From assembly GCF_041821065.1 (NCBI RefSeq), contig NZ_JBGUAX010000012.1, forward strand, positions 52,987 to 116,986: a stretch of 64,000 bases of DNA. The letters run 5' to 3'. A model generated the notes under the pieces. That model was given only the letters and a program-made list of their open reading frames with translations. It was not told where the DNA came from and ran no database searches. Shown one piece after another: positions 34,775 through 42,629 of this stretch; within the stretch, counting starts at the first letter, position 1; each line of letters opens with the position of its first letter. Origin of the DNA: Egicoccus sp. AB-alg2. Its GTDB lineage: Bacteria; Actinomycetota; Nitriliruptoria; Nitriliruptorales; Nitriliruptoraceae. The position numbers and the translations under genes are program-made.

Positions 34775-35053
34775 ATGCCAACCGTCCGCGTCCCGACACC
34801 GTTGCGCAAGCTCACCGACGGGCGACCCGAGGTCACGGTCGACGGCGCCGACCTGCGCGAGGTCGTCACCAACCTCGAGGCCGCACATCCCGGCTTCGGC
34901 GAGCGCCTCCTCGACCAGGACGGGCGGCTGCGTCGCTTCGTCAACGTCTTCGTCCGCGACGAGGACGTGCGCTTCCAGGCGGGGCTCGACACGGCGATCG
35001 ACGAGGACGACACGGTCTCCATCGTCCCGGCCGTCGCGGGCGGCGCCGCCTGA
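34775..35053 (+). CDS. CysO-like MoaD/ThiS-family sulfur carrier protein
   Basis: A 92-residue ubiquitin-like beta-grasp protein. VRVPTPLRKLTDG at the start and RFVNVFVRDEDVRF, TAIDEDDTVSIVPAVAGG are close to mycobacterial CysO as I recall it. CysO carries sulfur as a C-terminal Gly-Gly thiocarboxylate. Here two alanines follow the Gly-Gly, so a protease must first expose the diglycine, as reported for other carriers of this type. The ATG at 34775 follows AAGGA. Its position behind the PLP enzyme mirrors the cysO-cysM pair of mycobacteria. Confidence 0.9.
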   Translation: MPTVRVPTPLRKLTDGRPEVTVDGADLREVVTNLEAAHPGFGERLLDQDGRLRRFVNVFVRDEDVRFQAGLDTAIDEDDTVSIVPAVAGGAA

Positions 35054-35243
35054 GCGAGCCGTCGCGGGCAGGGCACGGGGACGGCGTGACCATCGCGGCG
35101 GCGCTAGCGCGTGCCGGCCCCGTCACGATCAACGGCGGACCCCCCTCGGCCGGTGGCCCTCCGGCCGCGACGACGGACCTTCGTCCCTCTCACCGGCACC
35201 CCGCCCGGCGGCACACTGCGACGGACGCACGAAACGGGGGGAC

Positions 35244-36188
35244 GTGGGCGAGACCGGAGTCCAGCCCGCCCGGATTCTCGCGGGGGTGATGGCGACGCTC
35301 GTCGCCATGGCCGCCGTGGCGGTCTGGGCGCTCAGCACCTGGTCGGACAGTTCGTCGACCGCGGCCGTCGACCTGGCCGAGGGCGAGGCCGCCGTGCCGG
35401 TCGCGCAGGCCGGCGCCGGCCTCCGGGTGCACGTCTCGGCACCGCGCCACCTCATCGAGGGACAACGGCAACCGGTGCGGGTGTCCGTGACCGACGCGGA
35501 AGGCCAGCGCTTCCGGAACAAGACCCGGCTCGTGCTGTACGCCACCGTTTCGCCGGTCGGTGACGACCCGCTGCCCGTGGCGCTCGACGGTCCGTCCGCA
35601 CGCCCGATCACGGCCGGCGAACTGGCGCGCACGCCGCTGTACCTGCTGCCAGCGGGCAGACCTGCCTGCGACGAGGTGGTCGCCGAACTGCGCGTCCGCG
35701 TGGCGATCGTCGCCGACCCACCCCTCGAGGACGAGCAGGTCCGCGAACTCGTGGGGCCGCCGTGCGAGGGTCCCGACGTCGTGCCGGCGCCGGACTCGAT
35801 CAACCACGACCGGCCGGTCCGGGTGAGGGGCCCCGGCTGGCGTGCCGACCTCGAGGACCTGATGCGCGAGCCGGCCCCGCGGCCCGAGACCCGGCCGGCG
35901 CCGGCTCGGACGCCGCAGCCGCGTGCGACGACCGCCAGCGAGCCGGAGCCCGAACCCAGCGAGGAACCGGAGCCCGAGCCCGAGCCGGAGCCGTCGCCGT
36001 CCGAGCCGAAACCCGAGCCCAAGCCCGAGCCGAAACCCGAGCCGAAGCCGTCGCCGAGCGAGCCGAAGCCGAGCCCCAAGCCGACGCCGACTCCCTCGCC
36101 GACACCGACGCCCTCGCCCACGGAATCGTCCGAACCGCCGGCCCGCGCGGACGCCGCCGACGAGGGCGACGAGGGCGACGAGGGCTAG
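35244..36188 (+). CDS. Secreted or membrane-anchored Pro/Glu/Lys-rich protein
   Basis: No known family. The GTG at 35244 follows GGGGGG and gives 314 residues. One transmembrane or signal segment (ILAGVMATLVAMAAVAVWAL) lies near residues 12-32. An extracellular part with a probable beta-sandwich (LRVHVSAPRHLIEGQRQPVRVSVTDAEG) and two cysteines follows, then a long low-complexity tail of EPEPEP, PKPEPKPEPK and PTPTPSPT repeats ending in DEGDEGDEG. Such tails often span the cell wall. No link to the sulfur operon upstream is evident. Confidence 0.7.
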   Translation: MGETGVQPARILAGVMATLVAMAAVAVWALSTWSDSSSTAAVDLAEGEAAVPVAQAGAGLRVHVSAPRHLIEGQRQPVRVSVTDAEGQRFRNKTRLVLYATVSPVGDDPLPVALDGPSARPITAGELARTPLYLLPAGRPACDEVVAELRVRVAIVADPPLEDEQVRELVGPPCEGPDVVPAPDSINHDRPVRVRGPGWRADLEDLMREPAPRPETRPAPARTPQPRATTASEPEPEPSEEPEPEPEPEPSPSEPKPEPKPEPKPEPKPSPSEPKPSPKPTPTPSPTPTPSPTESSEPPARADAADEGDEGDEG

Positions 36189-36197
36189 CCGCCCCCG

Positions 36198-36944
36198 CTA
36201 CGGCATCGCCCGGGGCGTGGGCGAGGGGGCGAGGAGCCGCGGCCGGACCTCGACGTCCAACCACCGCGCCAACAGGTCACGGCCGAGCGACACCGTCTCG
36301 GACTCGCGGTGTCTCGCCTCCCGCAGCAGCCCCTCGACATCGCTGCCGGCTCGCGACAGCAGCCCTTCGAGCAGGTCGGCCCAGCCCCGGAGCTGGGTGA
36401 CGTCGACCTCGGGATGGAACTGTATGGCCAGCGCGCTGCCGTGACGCCACGCCGGCACGCCGTCGTTGCCCGTCAGCAGCGGACGCGCCGCCGGCGGCAG
36501 CCGGTCGACCTCGTCCTCGTGCAGCAGCAACGGCGCCGCCCCGTCCGGCCAGGCGCCCAACACCGGATCCGTGCGGCCGGCGGCGGTGCGACGCAGGGGC
36601 AGGTAGCCGGCCTCCGGCACCGTGCGCGGGGACACGCGCCCACCCAGCGCGGTGCCCAGCAGCTGGGCGCCGAGGCAGATACCCAGCACCGGGACCCCGT
36701 CCGCCACCCGTCGGCGCAGGAAGTCCAGCTCCTCCGGCATCCACGGGTGGCGTTGCGGGTGGACCGCCGACATGGGCCCGCCCATGACGAGCACGCCGGC
36801 CAGTGGCTCGTCGTCGCCGGGAAGGGGCTGGTCGGTGACGTCGAGGAGCCGCCAGGGGACGACGCCGGCATGCTCGTCCAGCGTCGGCGTCAGCCGCGAC
36901 GGGCCGGTGGCGGGGTGGTGGCGCAGGACGAGCAACGACGGCAT
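36198..36944 (-). CDS. Class I glutamine amidotransferase
   Basis: A 248-residue triad-type amidotransferase or related hydrolase. The nucleophile elbow is VLGICLGAQLLGTALGG with Cys near residue 90, and AIQFHPEVDVTQ carries the catalytic His-x-Glu. MGGPMSAV at the oxyanion region is also conserved. This is the stand-alone GuaA-amidotransferase-like group, for which the acceptor is usually unknown. The ATG at 36944 follows TTGAGGTGAT. It lies 9 bases after the CaCA exchanger gene and is probably in its operon. Confidence 0.88.
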   Translation of the reverse strand: MPSLLVLRHHPATGPSRLTPTLDEHAGVVPWRLLDVTDQPLPGDDEPLAGVLVMGGPMSAVHPQRHPWMPEELDFLRRRVADGVPVLGICLGAQLLGTALGGRVSPRTVPEAGYLPLRRTAAGRTDPVLGAWPDGAAPLLLHEDEVDRLPPAARPLLTGNDGVPAWRHGSALAIQFHPEVDVTQLRGWADLLEGLLSRAGSDVEGLLREARHRESETVSLGRDLLARWLDVEVRPRLLAPSPTPRAMP

Positions 36945-36953
36945 CGGATCACC

Positions 36954-37898
36954 TCAACCGGCCAGCAGGGGCACGCAGATCGCGTACCCGAGGAGCAGCG
37001 CAGCGCCCTCCCAGCGCACGACCCGCTTGCCCGTCACCATGAAGGCGGTGGCGATCACGGCGACGGCCACCATCAGCAGCGTCGCGAAGCCGACGATCGT
37101 GGGGTCGCTCAGCGGACCCGGCCCGGCCAGGCCGGCCACGACCGCCACCCCGCCGGCGTTGAACAGGTTGCTGCCCAGCAGGTTGCCGACGATCAGATCG
37201 GTCTCGCCCTTTCGGGCGGCCTGGATCGCCGTCGCCAGCTCCGGCAGCGACGTGCCGATCGCGACCACCGTCAGGCCGATGAACCCCTCGGCGAGCCCGA
37301 GTTCGGCGGCGATCGAGGTCGCGGACACGACCAGGATCTGCGCCGCCGCGAGCGTGCCGATCAGACCGAGGATCGTGCGGACCCATTCCTTGGGCAGCGA
37401 CGGCGGCTCGCCCGAGAGGTACTCGCCGACCTCGCCCGACAGCGCCGGGTCGCCCTGCTTCGCCGAGCGCAGGATCAGCACCAGCGCCGCCACCAGCAGC
37501 AGGCCGAGGACGACGGCGTTCCAGCGGCTGAGGCCGCCCTGCACCAGCACGGCGAACACGACCGTGAGCGCCAGCGACAGTGGCGCCTCGCGGCGCAGGA
37601 CGGGCGAGCTGACGACGATCGGCGTGATCATGGCGGCCACACCCAGCACCAGCGTGAGGTTGGCCACGTTCGAGCCGACGATGTTGCCGACGGCGATGTC
37701 GAGGGAGCCCTGCCCGGCCGCGAGACCGGACACGATCATCTCCGGCGCGCTCGTGCCGAAGCCGATGACGACCGCGCCGATGACGACGGCCGACAGGCGC
37801 AGCGCTGCGGCGATGCGCGCTGCACCCGCCACGAACTGGTCCGCGGCGTACGTCAGCAGCGCGAGGCCGACGACGACCCCCAGGACGGACATGAGCAT
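36954..37898 (-). CDS. CaCA-family sodium/calcium exchanger (YrbG-like)
   Basis: A 314-residue membrane protein with about 10 helices in two homologous halves. Each half carries the alpha-repeat motif: GFGTSAPEMIVSGLAA with GNIVGSNVANLTLVLG in the first, and AIGTSLPELATAIQAA with GNLLGSNLFNAGG in the second. These acidic residues bind calcium. The ATG at 37898 has no ribosome site, but a TACCGT -10 box ends 6 bases upstream, so the mRNA is likely leaderless. The substrate is Ca2+/Na+ or H+ by family. Confidence 0.92.
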   Translation of the reverse strand: MLMSVLGVVVGLALLTYAADQFVAGAARIAAALRLSAVVIGAVVIGFGTSAPEMIVSGLAAGQGSLDIAVGNIVGSNVANLTLVLGVAAMITPIVVSSPVLRREAPLSLALTVVFAVLVQGGLSRWNAVVLGLLLVAALVLILRSAKQGDPALSGEVGEYLSGEPPSLPKEWVRTILGLIGTLAAAQILVVSATSIAAELGLAEGFIGLTVVAIGTSLPELATAIQAARKGETDLIVGNLLGSNLFNAGGVAVVAGLAGPGPLSDPTIVGFATLLMVAVAVIATAFMVTGKRVVRWEGAALLLGYAICVPLLAG

Positions 37899-37904
37899 GC
37901 GCGG

Positions 37905-37935
37905 ACGGTAGCCGGTCCGGTCCCGGCGGTAGGCT
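37905..37935. promoter_or_regulatory. Divergent -10 boxes of the CaCA exchanger and FKBP genes
   Basis: TACCGT on the minus strand (37910-37905) is 6 bases from the exchanger ATG, giving a leaderless transcript. TAGGCT on the plus strand (37930-37935) serves the FKBP lipoprotein with a leader of about 42 bases. Confidence 0.5.
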
Positions 37936-37983
37936 CCCCGCACCGCGCCGCGGACGGCCGGTGGGTGCGAAGGACGACGCTTG

Positions 37984-38493
37984 GTGACGAGGGGGTTGCG
38001 GCGTGCGCCGCTCGCCGCGGCGATCGCGGCGGCCGTGCTGCTGGTCGGCTGCGGCGACGACGAGCCGGCCGACGACACCGCCGGCGAGACCGCACAGGAG
38101 GTCGACATGGACCAGCGTCCCGACCCCGCCGGTGACCTGCCCGCCGAGGGCACCGAGCCGCCCGACGAACTGGTCGCCGAGGACCTGGTGGTCGGCGACG
38201 GGGACGAGGCGACGCCCGGCAGCACCGTGACCGTCCACTACGTGGGCGTGGGGTGGTCCAGCCGCGAGGAGTTCGACGCCTCGTGGGGCGGGCAGCCTTT
38301 CACCTTCCAGCTCGGCACCGGGACCGTCATCCCCGGCTGGGACCAGGGCGTCGAGGGGATGCGTGAGGGCGGCCGGCGGCGCCTCGTGATCCCGGCGGAG
38401 CTCGCCTACGGCGACCGGGGCGTGAACGGGGTCATCGCGCCCGGCGAGACGCTGGTGTTCGACGTGGACCTGCTGGACGTCCAGCACCAGTGA
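37984..38493 (+). CDS. FKBP-type peptidyl-prolyl isomerase lipoprotein
   Basis: About 169 residues. A signal peptide with lipobox (RGLRRAPLAAAIAAAVLLVGC) precedes an acidic linker and a single FKBP domain: GSTVTVHYVGVGWSSREEFDASW, FQLGTGTVIPGWDQGVEGMREGGRRRLVIP, AYGDRG and TLVFDVDLLDV. The typical active-site aromatic and Asp residues are present. It would fold secreted proteins at the outer face of the membrane. GTG 37984 or TTG 37981 could start it. The stop overlaps the next ATG. Confidence 0.92.
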   Translation: MTRGLRRAPLAAAIAAAVLLVGCGDDEPADDTAGETAQEVDMDQRPDPAGDLPAEGTEPPDELVAEDLVVGDGDEATPGSTVTVHYVGVGWSSREEFDASWGGQPFTFQLGTGTVIPGWDQGVEGMREGGRRRLVIPAELAYGDRGVNGVIAPGETLVFDVDLLDVQHQ

Positions 38494-38990
38494 TGGCGGC
38501 CGACCTGCACCCCGCGCTGCGCCCGCTCGCGGGCCTGCTCGGCACGTGGGTCGGCGAGGGCGCCGGTCATTACCCGACGATCGACCCGTTCCGGTACCGC
38601 GAGCAGGTGACCTTCGGTCACGTCGGCAAGCCGTTCCTCGTCTACGGCCAGCGCACGACCCACCCGGACACGGGCCAGCCCATGCACGCGGAGACCGGCT
38701 ACCTGCGCGCGGCTGGCGGGCAGGACGGCGACGCGATCGCGCTGGAGTTGGTCCTGGCCCACCCGACCGGCATCGTCGAGGTCGAGGAAGGTCACCTGCG
38801 TGGCCGGGTGGCGGAGCTGCGCACGACGACGGTGGGCCTGACGGCGACGGCCAAGCCCGTCCGGTCGCTGCGCCGGCGGTTCGTCCTGGCCGACGACGAA
38901 CTCACCTACGACCTGTGGATGGCCCACGCCGACACGCCGGAGACCCACCACCTGCGCGCGACTCTGCGCCGACAGCACCCCGGAGGCTGA
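38493..38990 (+). CDS. Nitrobindin-like heme-binding protein (DUF1794/FABP-like)
   Basis: A 165-residue beta-barrel. The N-terminal signature LLGTWVGEGAGHYPTIDPFRYRE is the GxWxGxGxGxYPTI motif of nitrobindins, and the C-terminal HHLRATLRR carries the histidine that ligates ferric heme in the family. Known members isomerise peroxynitrite and bind NO. The ATG at 38493 overlaps the FKBP stop (TGATG), so the genes are translationally coupled. Linking it to the redox and sulfur genes nearby is inference. Confidence 0.88.
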   Translation: MAADLHPALRPLAGLLGTWVGEGAGHYPTIDPFRYREQVTFGHVGKPFLVYGQRTTHPDTGQPMHAETGYLRAAGGQDGDAIALELVLAHPTGIVEVEEGHLRGRVAELRTTTVGLTATAKPVRSLRRRFVLADDELTYDLWMAHADTPETHHLRATLRRQHPGG

Positions 38991-38992
38991 CC

Positions 38993-39307
38993 GTGGACCC
39001 GAAGACCGCCGCCGACCTCGACGACGCGTTCCTGCTGGACGTCCGCGAGCACGACGAGTGGCAGGCCGGGCACGCGCCCAGCGCCGTGCACATCCCGATG
39101 GGTGAGCTGGGGCTGCGGCGGGAGGAGTTGCCCGCCGAGCGGCCGATCGTCGCGGTGTGCCGCAGCGGCCGGCGCAGCGCCGCCGTCGTGCAGGCCCTGA
39201 CACGGGCCGGCTACGAGGCCCACAACCTCGACGGCGGCATGCACGAGTGGGCGGCGGCCGGCCTGCCGGTGGTTCGCGACGACGGGGCGCCCGGCCACGT
39301 CGCCTGA
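38993..39307 (+). CDS. Single-domain rhodanese
   Basis: A 104-residue rhodanese-like sulfurtransferase. FLLDVREHDEWQAGHAPSAVHIP is the entry motif and VAVCRSGRRSAAVVQ has the active-site Cys that carries a persulfide, with CRSGRRS as its loop. The GTG at 38993 lies 2 bases after the previous stop. It sits in a run with the CoA-disulfide-reductase-like gene, a common pairing that suggests thiol or persulfide handling. The sulfur donor is not known. Confidence 0.9.
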   Translation: MDPKTAADLDDAFLLDVREHDEWQAGHAPSAVHIPMGELGLRREELPAERPIVAVCRSGRRSAAVVQALTRAGYEAHNLDGGMHEWAAAGLPVVRDDGAPGHVA

Positions 39308-39350
39308 GGGCCCCGTGCCCTGAGGGCCCCGTCGCCTGAGGGCCAGGTGC
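39301..39350. repeat. Short direct repeats after the rhodanese gene
   Basis: Three imperfect copies of CCTGAGGGCCCCGT (starting near 39303, 39319 and 39335) follow and overlap the rhodanese stop codon. The unit contains GGGCCC and may be a remnant of slippage. Confidence 0.6.
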
Positions 39351-39412
39351 CCCGAGAGGCCCGCTCGGCCGTCGGCCGGTGTGTGCGGCCGCCGTCGGCG
39401 AACTTCGGGTCG

Positions 39413-39418
39413 TAGGCT
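39413..39418 (+). promoter_or_regulatory. Candidate -10 box of the CoA-disulfide-reductase-like gene
   Basis: TAGGCT is followed by a leader of about 20 bases carrying GAGGGCGG before the ATG at 39445. No -35 box is clear. Confidence 0.4.
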
Positions 39419-39444
39419 CACCGCCCCGAGCGACGAGGGCGGCG

Positions 39445-40824
39445 ATGACCGAGCGACTGGTCGTGGTGGGCGGTGACGCCGCCGGGATGAGTGCCGCCAG
39501 CCAGGCCCGTCGCCGCCGTGGTGCCGACGACCTGGAGATCGTCGTCCTCGAACGCGGCAGCGACACCTCGTACTCGGCCTGCGGGATCCCGTACTGGGTC
39601 GGCGACGTCGTCGAGGACCGCGACGCCCTGGTGGTCCGCACGCCCGAGGCGTTCCGCGAGAAGCACGCGATCGACGCCCGGGTCCACCACGAGGTCGTCG
39701 GGATCGACACGGCGGCCGGCCAGGTCCGCGTCCGCGACCTCGACGGCGGCCGCGAGTTCGACGAGCCCTACGACCAGCTGTTGCTGGCCACGGGGGCCAA
39801 TCCGGTCCGCCCGCCGCTGCCGGGGCTGGACGGTGCCGGCGTGTTCGGCGTGCAGACGCTCGACGACGGGCAGGCGATCCTCGACCACCTGACGGCTCAC
39901 CACGTCCGGCGGGCGGTCGTGGTCGGCGCCGGCTACATCGGTCTGGAGATGGCCGAGGCCATGGTCGTGCGCGGCTACGAGGTCGACCTCGTCGAACGCT
40001 CCGACCGGCCGATGAAGACGCTGGATCCCGACCTCGGCCAGCGGGTCGCCGACGCCATGCAGGGCATGGGCATCCGGCTCCACCTCACCACCGAGGTCAA
40101 GGGGATCGAGCACGACGGCGACCGCCCGCGGGCGGTGGTCACCTCGGCCGGCGAGTTGCCGGCCGACGTGGTCGTGCTCGGGCTCGGCACGGCCCCGAAC
40201 ACCGACCTCGCCCGCGACGCCGGCATCCCGGTCGGCGAGCACACCGGCGGGATCGTGGTCGACGTCCGACAGCGCACCCGCGTGCCGGGCGTCTGGGCGG
40301 CGGGGGACTGCGCCGAGGTGCACCACCGCGTCGCGCGGGCACCGGCCGCCATCGCCCTGGGCACGATCGCGAACAAGACGGGCCGCGTCGCCGGCATCAA
40401 CCTCGGCGGCGGCTACGCCACGTTCCCGGGGGTGCTGGGCACGTCGGTCACCAAGGTGTGTGGCGTGGAGATCGGACGCACCGGCCTGGGCGAGGCCGAC
40501 GCGGAGGCGGCCGGCTACCAGCCGGTGTGCGCATCCGTGCAGAGCACCACGAAGGCCGGTTACTGGCCCGATCGCGAACGCATGCAGCTCAAGGTCGTCG
40601 CCGAACGGCGGTCCGGCCGGCTGCTCGGGGCCCAGATCGTCGGTGGGGAGGGATCCTGCAAGCGGATCGACACGTTCGCGGCGGCGCTGTGGAACCAGAT
40701 GACGGTCGAGGAGCTGCTGAACGTCGACCTGTCGTACGCGCCGCCGTTCTCGCCCGTGTGGGATCCGGTCCTGATCGGCGCACGAAAGGCCTGGGACGCC
40801 GTCCTGGCCGACGGCGACCGCTGA
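39445..40824 (+). CDS. FAD-dependent pyridine nucleotide-disulfide reductase, CoA-disulfide reductase-like
   Basis: A 459-residue enzyme of the single-cysteine group (CoADR, Nox, Npsr). FAD motif VVVGGDAAGMSAASQARR is followed by the active Cys in YSACGIPYWVGD near residue 44, the NAD(P)H motif VVVGAGYIGLEMAEAM near 176, the second FAD motif RVPGVWAAGDCAEV, and the C-terminal dimerisation domain with TKVCGVEIGRTGL. Members reduce CoA disulfide, CoA persulfide or polysulfide. Near rhodanese genes, a persulfide role is plausible. The ATG at 39445 follows GAGGG. The methyltransferase gene starts 2 bases after the stop. Confidence 0.9.
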   Translation: MTERLVVVGGDAAGMSAASQARRRRGADDLEIVVLERGSDTSYSACGIPYWVGDVVEDRDALVVRTPEAFREKHAIDARVHHEVVGIDTAAGQVRVRDLDGGREFDEPYDQLLLATGANPVRPPLPGLDGAGVFGVQTLDDGQAILDHLTAHHVRRAVVVGAGYIGLEMAEAMVVRGYEVDLVERSDRPMKTLDPDLGQRVADAMQGMGIRLHLTTEVKGIEHDGDRPRAVVTSAGELPADVVVLGLGTAPNTDLARDAGIPVGEHTGGIVVDVRQRTRVPGVWAAGDCAEVHHRVARAPAAIALGTIANKTGRVAGINLGGGYATFPGVLGTSVTKVCGVEIGRTGLGEADAEAAGYQPVCASVQSTTKAGYWPDRERMQLKVVAERRSGRLLGAQIVGGEGSCKRIDTFAAALWNQMTVEELLNVDLSYAPPFSPVWDPVLIGARKAWDAVLADGDR

Positions 40825-40825
40825 C

Positions 40826-41344
40826 GTGGCGGCAGCCGCCGAACGGGTCGTGTGGGCGGTCGACCAGCTCGACCTCGTGCCCGGCATGCAGGTCCTGGAG
40901 GTCGCCGCGGGCCACGGGGTCGCCGCCGGGCTGATCGCGGACCGCGTCGGCGACGGACACGTCGTCGCCGTCGACCGGTCCCCGAAGATGTCGGCCGCCT
41001 GCCGCCGCCGCAACGCCGAGCACCTCGCGGCCGGCCGGCTCACGGTCGTGACGTGCGAGGTGGCCGACCTCAACCTCCCGGGCCACACGTTCGACCGGAT
41101 CCTCGCCGTGCACCTGCCGGTGCTCCAGCGCGGCGACCCCGACGCGGAACTGGCCGCGCTCCGCCGCCACGTCGCGGTCGACGGCCGGCTGGTCGTCGCC
41201 TTCCAACCGCTCGACGCCGCCCGCCTCGACGCCGAGGTGGAGCGGGTGGGCCGCCACCTCGAGACCCGCGCCTGGCCGGTCGTCGAGGTCCGCCGTGGCG
41301 ACGTCACCGGCGGCCCCACCGCCGCGGTCGTCGCCGCACCCTGA
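40826..41344 (+). CDS. Class I SAM-dependent methyltransferase
   Basis: A 172-residue protein with the SAM-binding glycine loop QVLEVAAGHGVAAGLIADRV, the acidic end of strand beta-2 in VVAVDRSPKMSAA, and a third motif CEVADLNLPGHTFDRILAV. It has no substrate domain that I recognise. GTG 40826 is 2 bases from the previous stop, so it is co-expressed with the flavoprotein. The substrate is unknown. Confidence 0.85.
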   Translation: MAAAAERVVWAVDQLDLVPGMQVLEVAAGHGVAAGLIADRVGDGHVVAVDRSPKMSAACRRRNAEHLAAGRLTVVTCEVADLNLPGHTFDRILAVHLPVLQRGDPDAELAALRRHVAVDGRLVVAFQPLDAARLDAEVERVGRHLETRAWPVVEVRRGDVTGGPTAAVVAAP

Positions 41345-41363
41345 GCCGGTCGGTCGCCCGCGC

Positions 41364-42629
41364 TCAGGCGGTGGTGGCTTGCTGGCCGACGAGCGTCTCG
41401 CGCATCCGGACGGCAACGTCGAGACCGCTGAGCGCGGTGACGAGCGCGACGATCATGATGGCGGTGGTGATCGAGTAGGCGTCGGCGAGCACGCCGGCGA
41501 GGAGGGCGCCGACGGCGAAGCCGACGTCCCGCCAGAGCCGGTAGACGCCGACGGCCGCGCCACGCCAGCTCGGATGGGCGACGTCGCCGACGGCGGCGAT
41601 CAAGGTCGGGTAGGCCATCGCGGTGCCGGCGCCGAACAGCGCGCTGCCGAGCGCCCAGACCGCGAACGTGTCGCCGAGGGCGATGACGAGCAGGCCGGCG
41701 GCCTCGGTGAACTGGCCGCCGGCGATGAGCCACTTCCGGCCGAGCCGGTCGGACAGGGCGCCGGTGCCGAGCTGCCCGATGCCCCACACGGCAGGGGCGA
41801 TGGCGGTCAGCAGCCCGACGGTGGTCAGCCCGAACCCGCCGGCGGCGAAGAACACCGGCAACAGGCCCCAGGCCATGCCTTCGTTGAGGTTGTTGACGAG
41901 CCCGGCCTGCGAGGCCGCCGACAGGGAGCGATCCCGCCACGTCGCCAGCGCGAAGACCTGGCGGCGGGTGAGGTCGGCGCCGTGCCCTGCGGATGGAGCG
42001 ACGTGGTTGACCGCTTCCTGTCGGACGTGGCCGGCGGTCTCGCGCACGAAGATGGCGGACAGCCCGAGTCCGAGCGCTGCGAACGCCAGCCCGAGCAGGA
42101 AGGGGGCGGGCCGGAGCCCCGCCGCATCGGCGATCGCGCCGGTGGCCCAGGCGGCAGCGGCCACGGCGCCGTAGCCGGCGGCCTCGTTGAAGCCCATCGC
42201 GGTCCCACGCCGGTGCGGCCCGACGAGGTCGATCTTCATGAGCACGGTGACCGACCAGGTCAGACCCTGGTTGACGCCGAGGAGCACGTTGGCGAACACG
42301 ACCCAGCCCCACGACGGAGCCCAGATCAGCACCAATGGCACGGGGATGGCGAACAGCCACCCGGTGAGCAACACGGGCTTGCGACCGAAACGGTCGGCAA
42401 GCGTGCCGGCGAAGTAGTTGACGATCGCCTTCGTGAGCCCGAACACGAGGATGAAGCTCAGCATCGCGGTGTAGCCGGCGATGCCGAACTCGGCCTCGGC
42501 CAGCAGGGGGAGGACGGTGCGTTCCTGGCCGATCATGCCGCCGACCAGCGCGTTGACGGCGACGAGCAGGACGAACTGGGGCAGGTTCTCGCGTAGACCG
42601 AACCGCACCGGCGTGTCGATGCGGCTCAC
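41364..42629 (-). CDS. MFS transporter
   Basis: A 421-residue membrane protein with 12 predicted helices. The MFS loop motif appears as GTLADRFGRKPVLL after helix 2 and, in the second half, GALSDRLGRKWLIAGG. Its GTG overlaps the stop of the MBL-rhodanese gene in a GTGA, so it belongs to the operon controlled by the ArsR-rhodanese regulator. It may export a sulfur compound such as sulfite or thiosulfate, but nothing in the sequence fixes the substrate. Confidence 0.88.
   Translation of the reverse strand: MSRIDTPVRFGLRENLPQFVLLVAVNALVGGMIGQERTVLPLLAEAEFGIAGYTAMLSFILVFGLTKAIVNYFAGTLADRFGRKPVLLTGWLFAIPVPLVLIWAPSWGWVVFANVLLGVNQGLTWSVTVLMKIDLVGPHRRGTAMGFNEAAGYGAVAAAAWATGAIADAAGLRPAPFLLGLAFAALGLGLSAIFVRETAGHVRQEAVNHVAPSAGHGADLTRRQVFALATWRDRSLSAASQAGLVNNLNEGMAWGLLPVFFAAGGFGLTTVGLLTAIAPAVWGIGQLGTGALSDRLGRKWLIAGGQFTEAAGLLVIALGDTFAVWALGSALFGAGTAMAYPTLIAAVGDVAHPSWRGAAVGVYRLWRDVGFAVGALLAGVLADAYSITTAIMIVALVTALSGLDVAVRMRETLVGQQATTA

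Noticed and set aside
35086..35289. 67-codon frame between the sulfur carrier and the PEPK-rich protein
   Set aside because: No ribosome site, weak third-position bias and no hydrophobic or conserved segment; it also overlaps the next gene.
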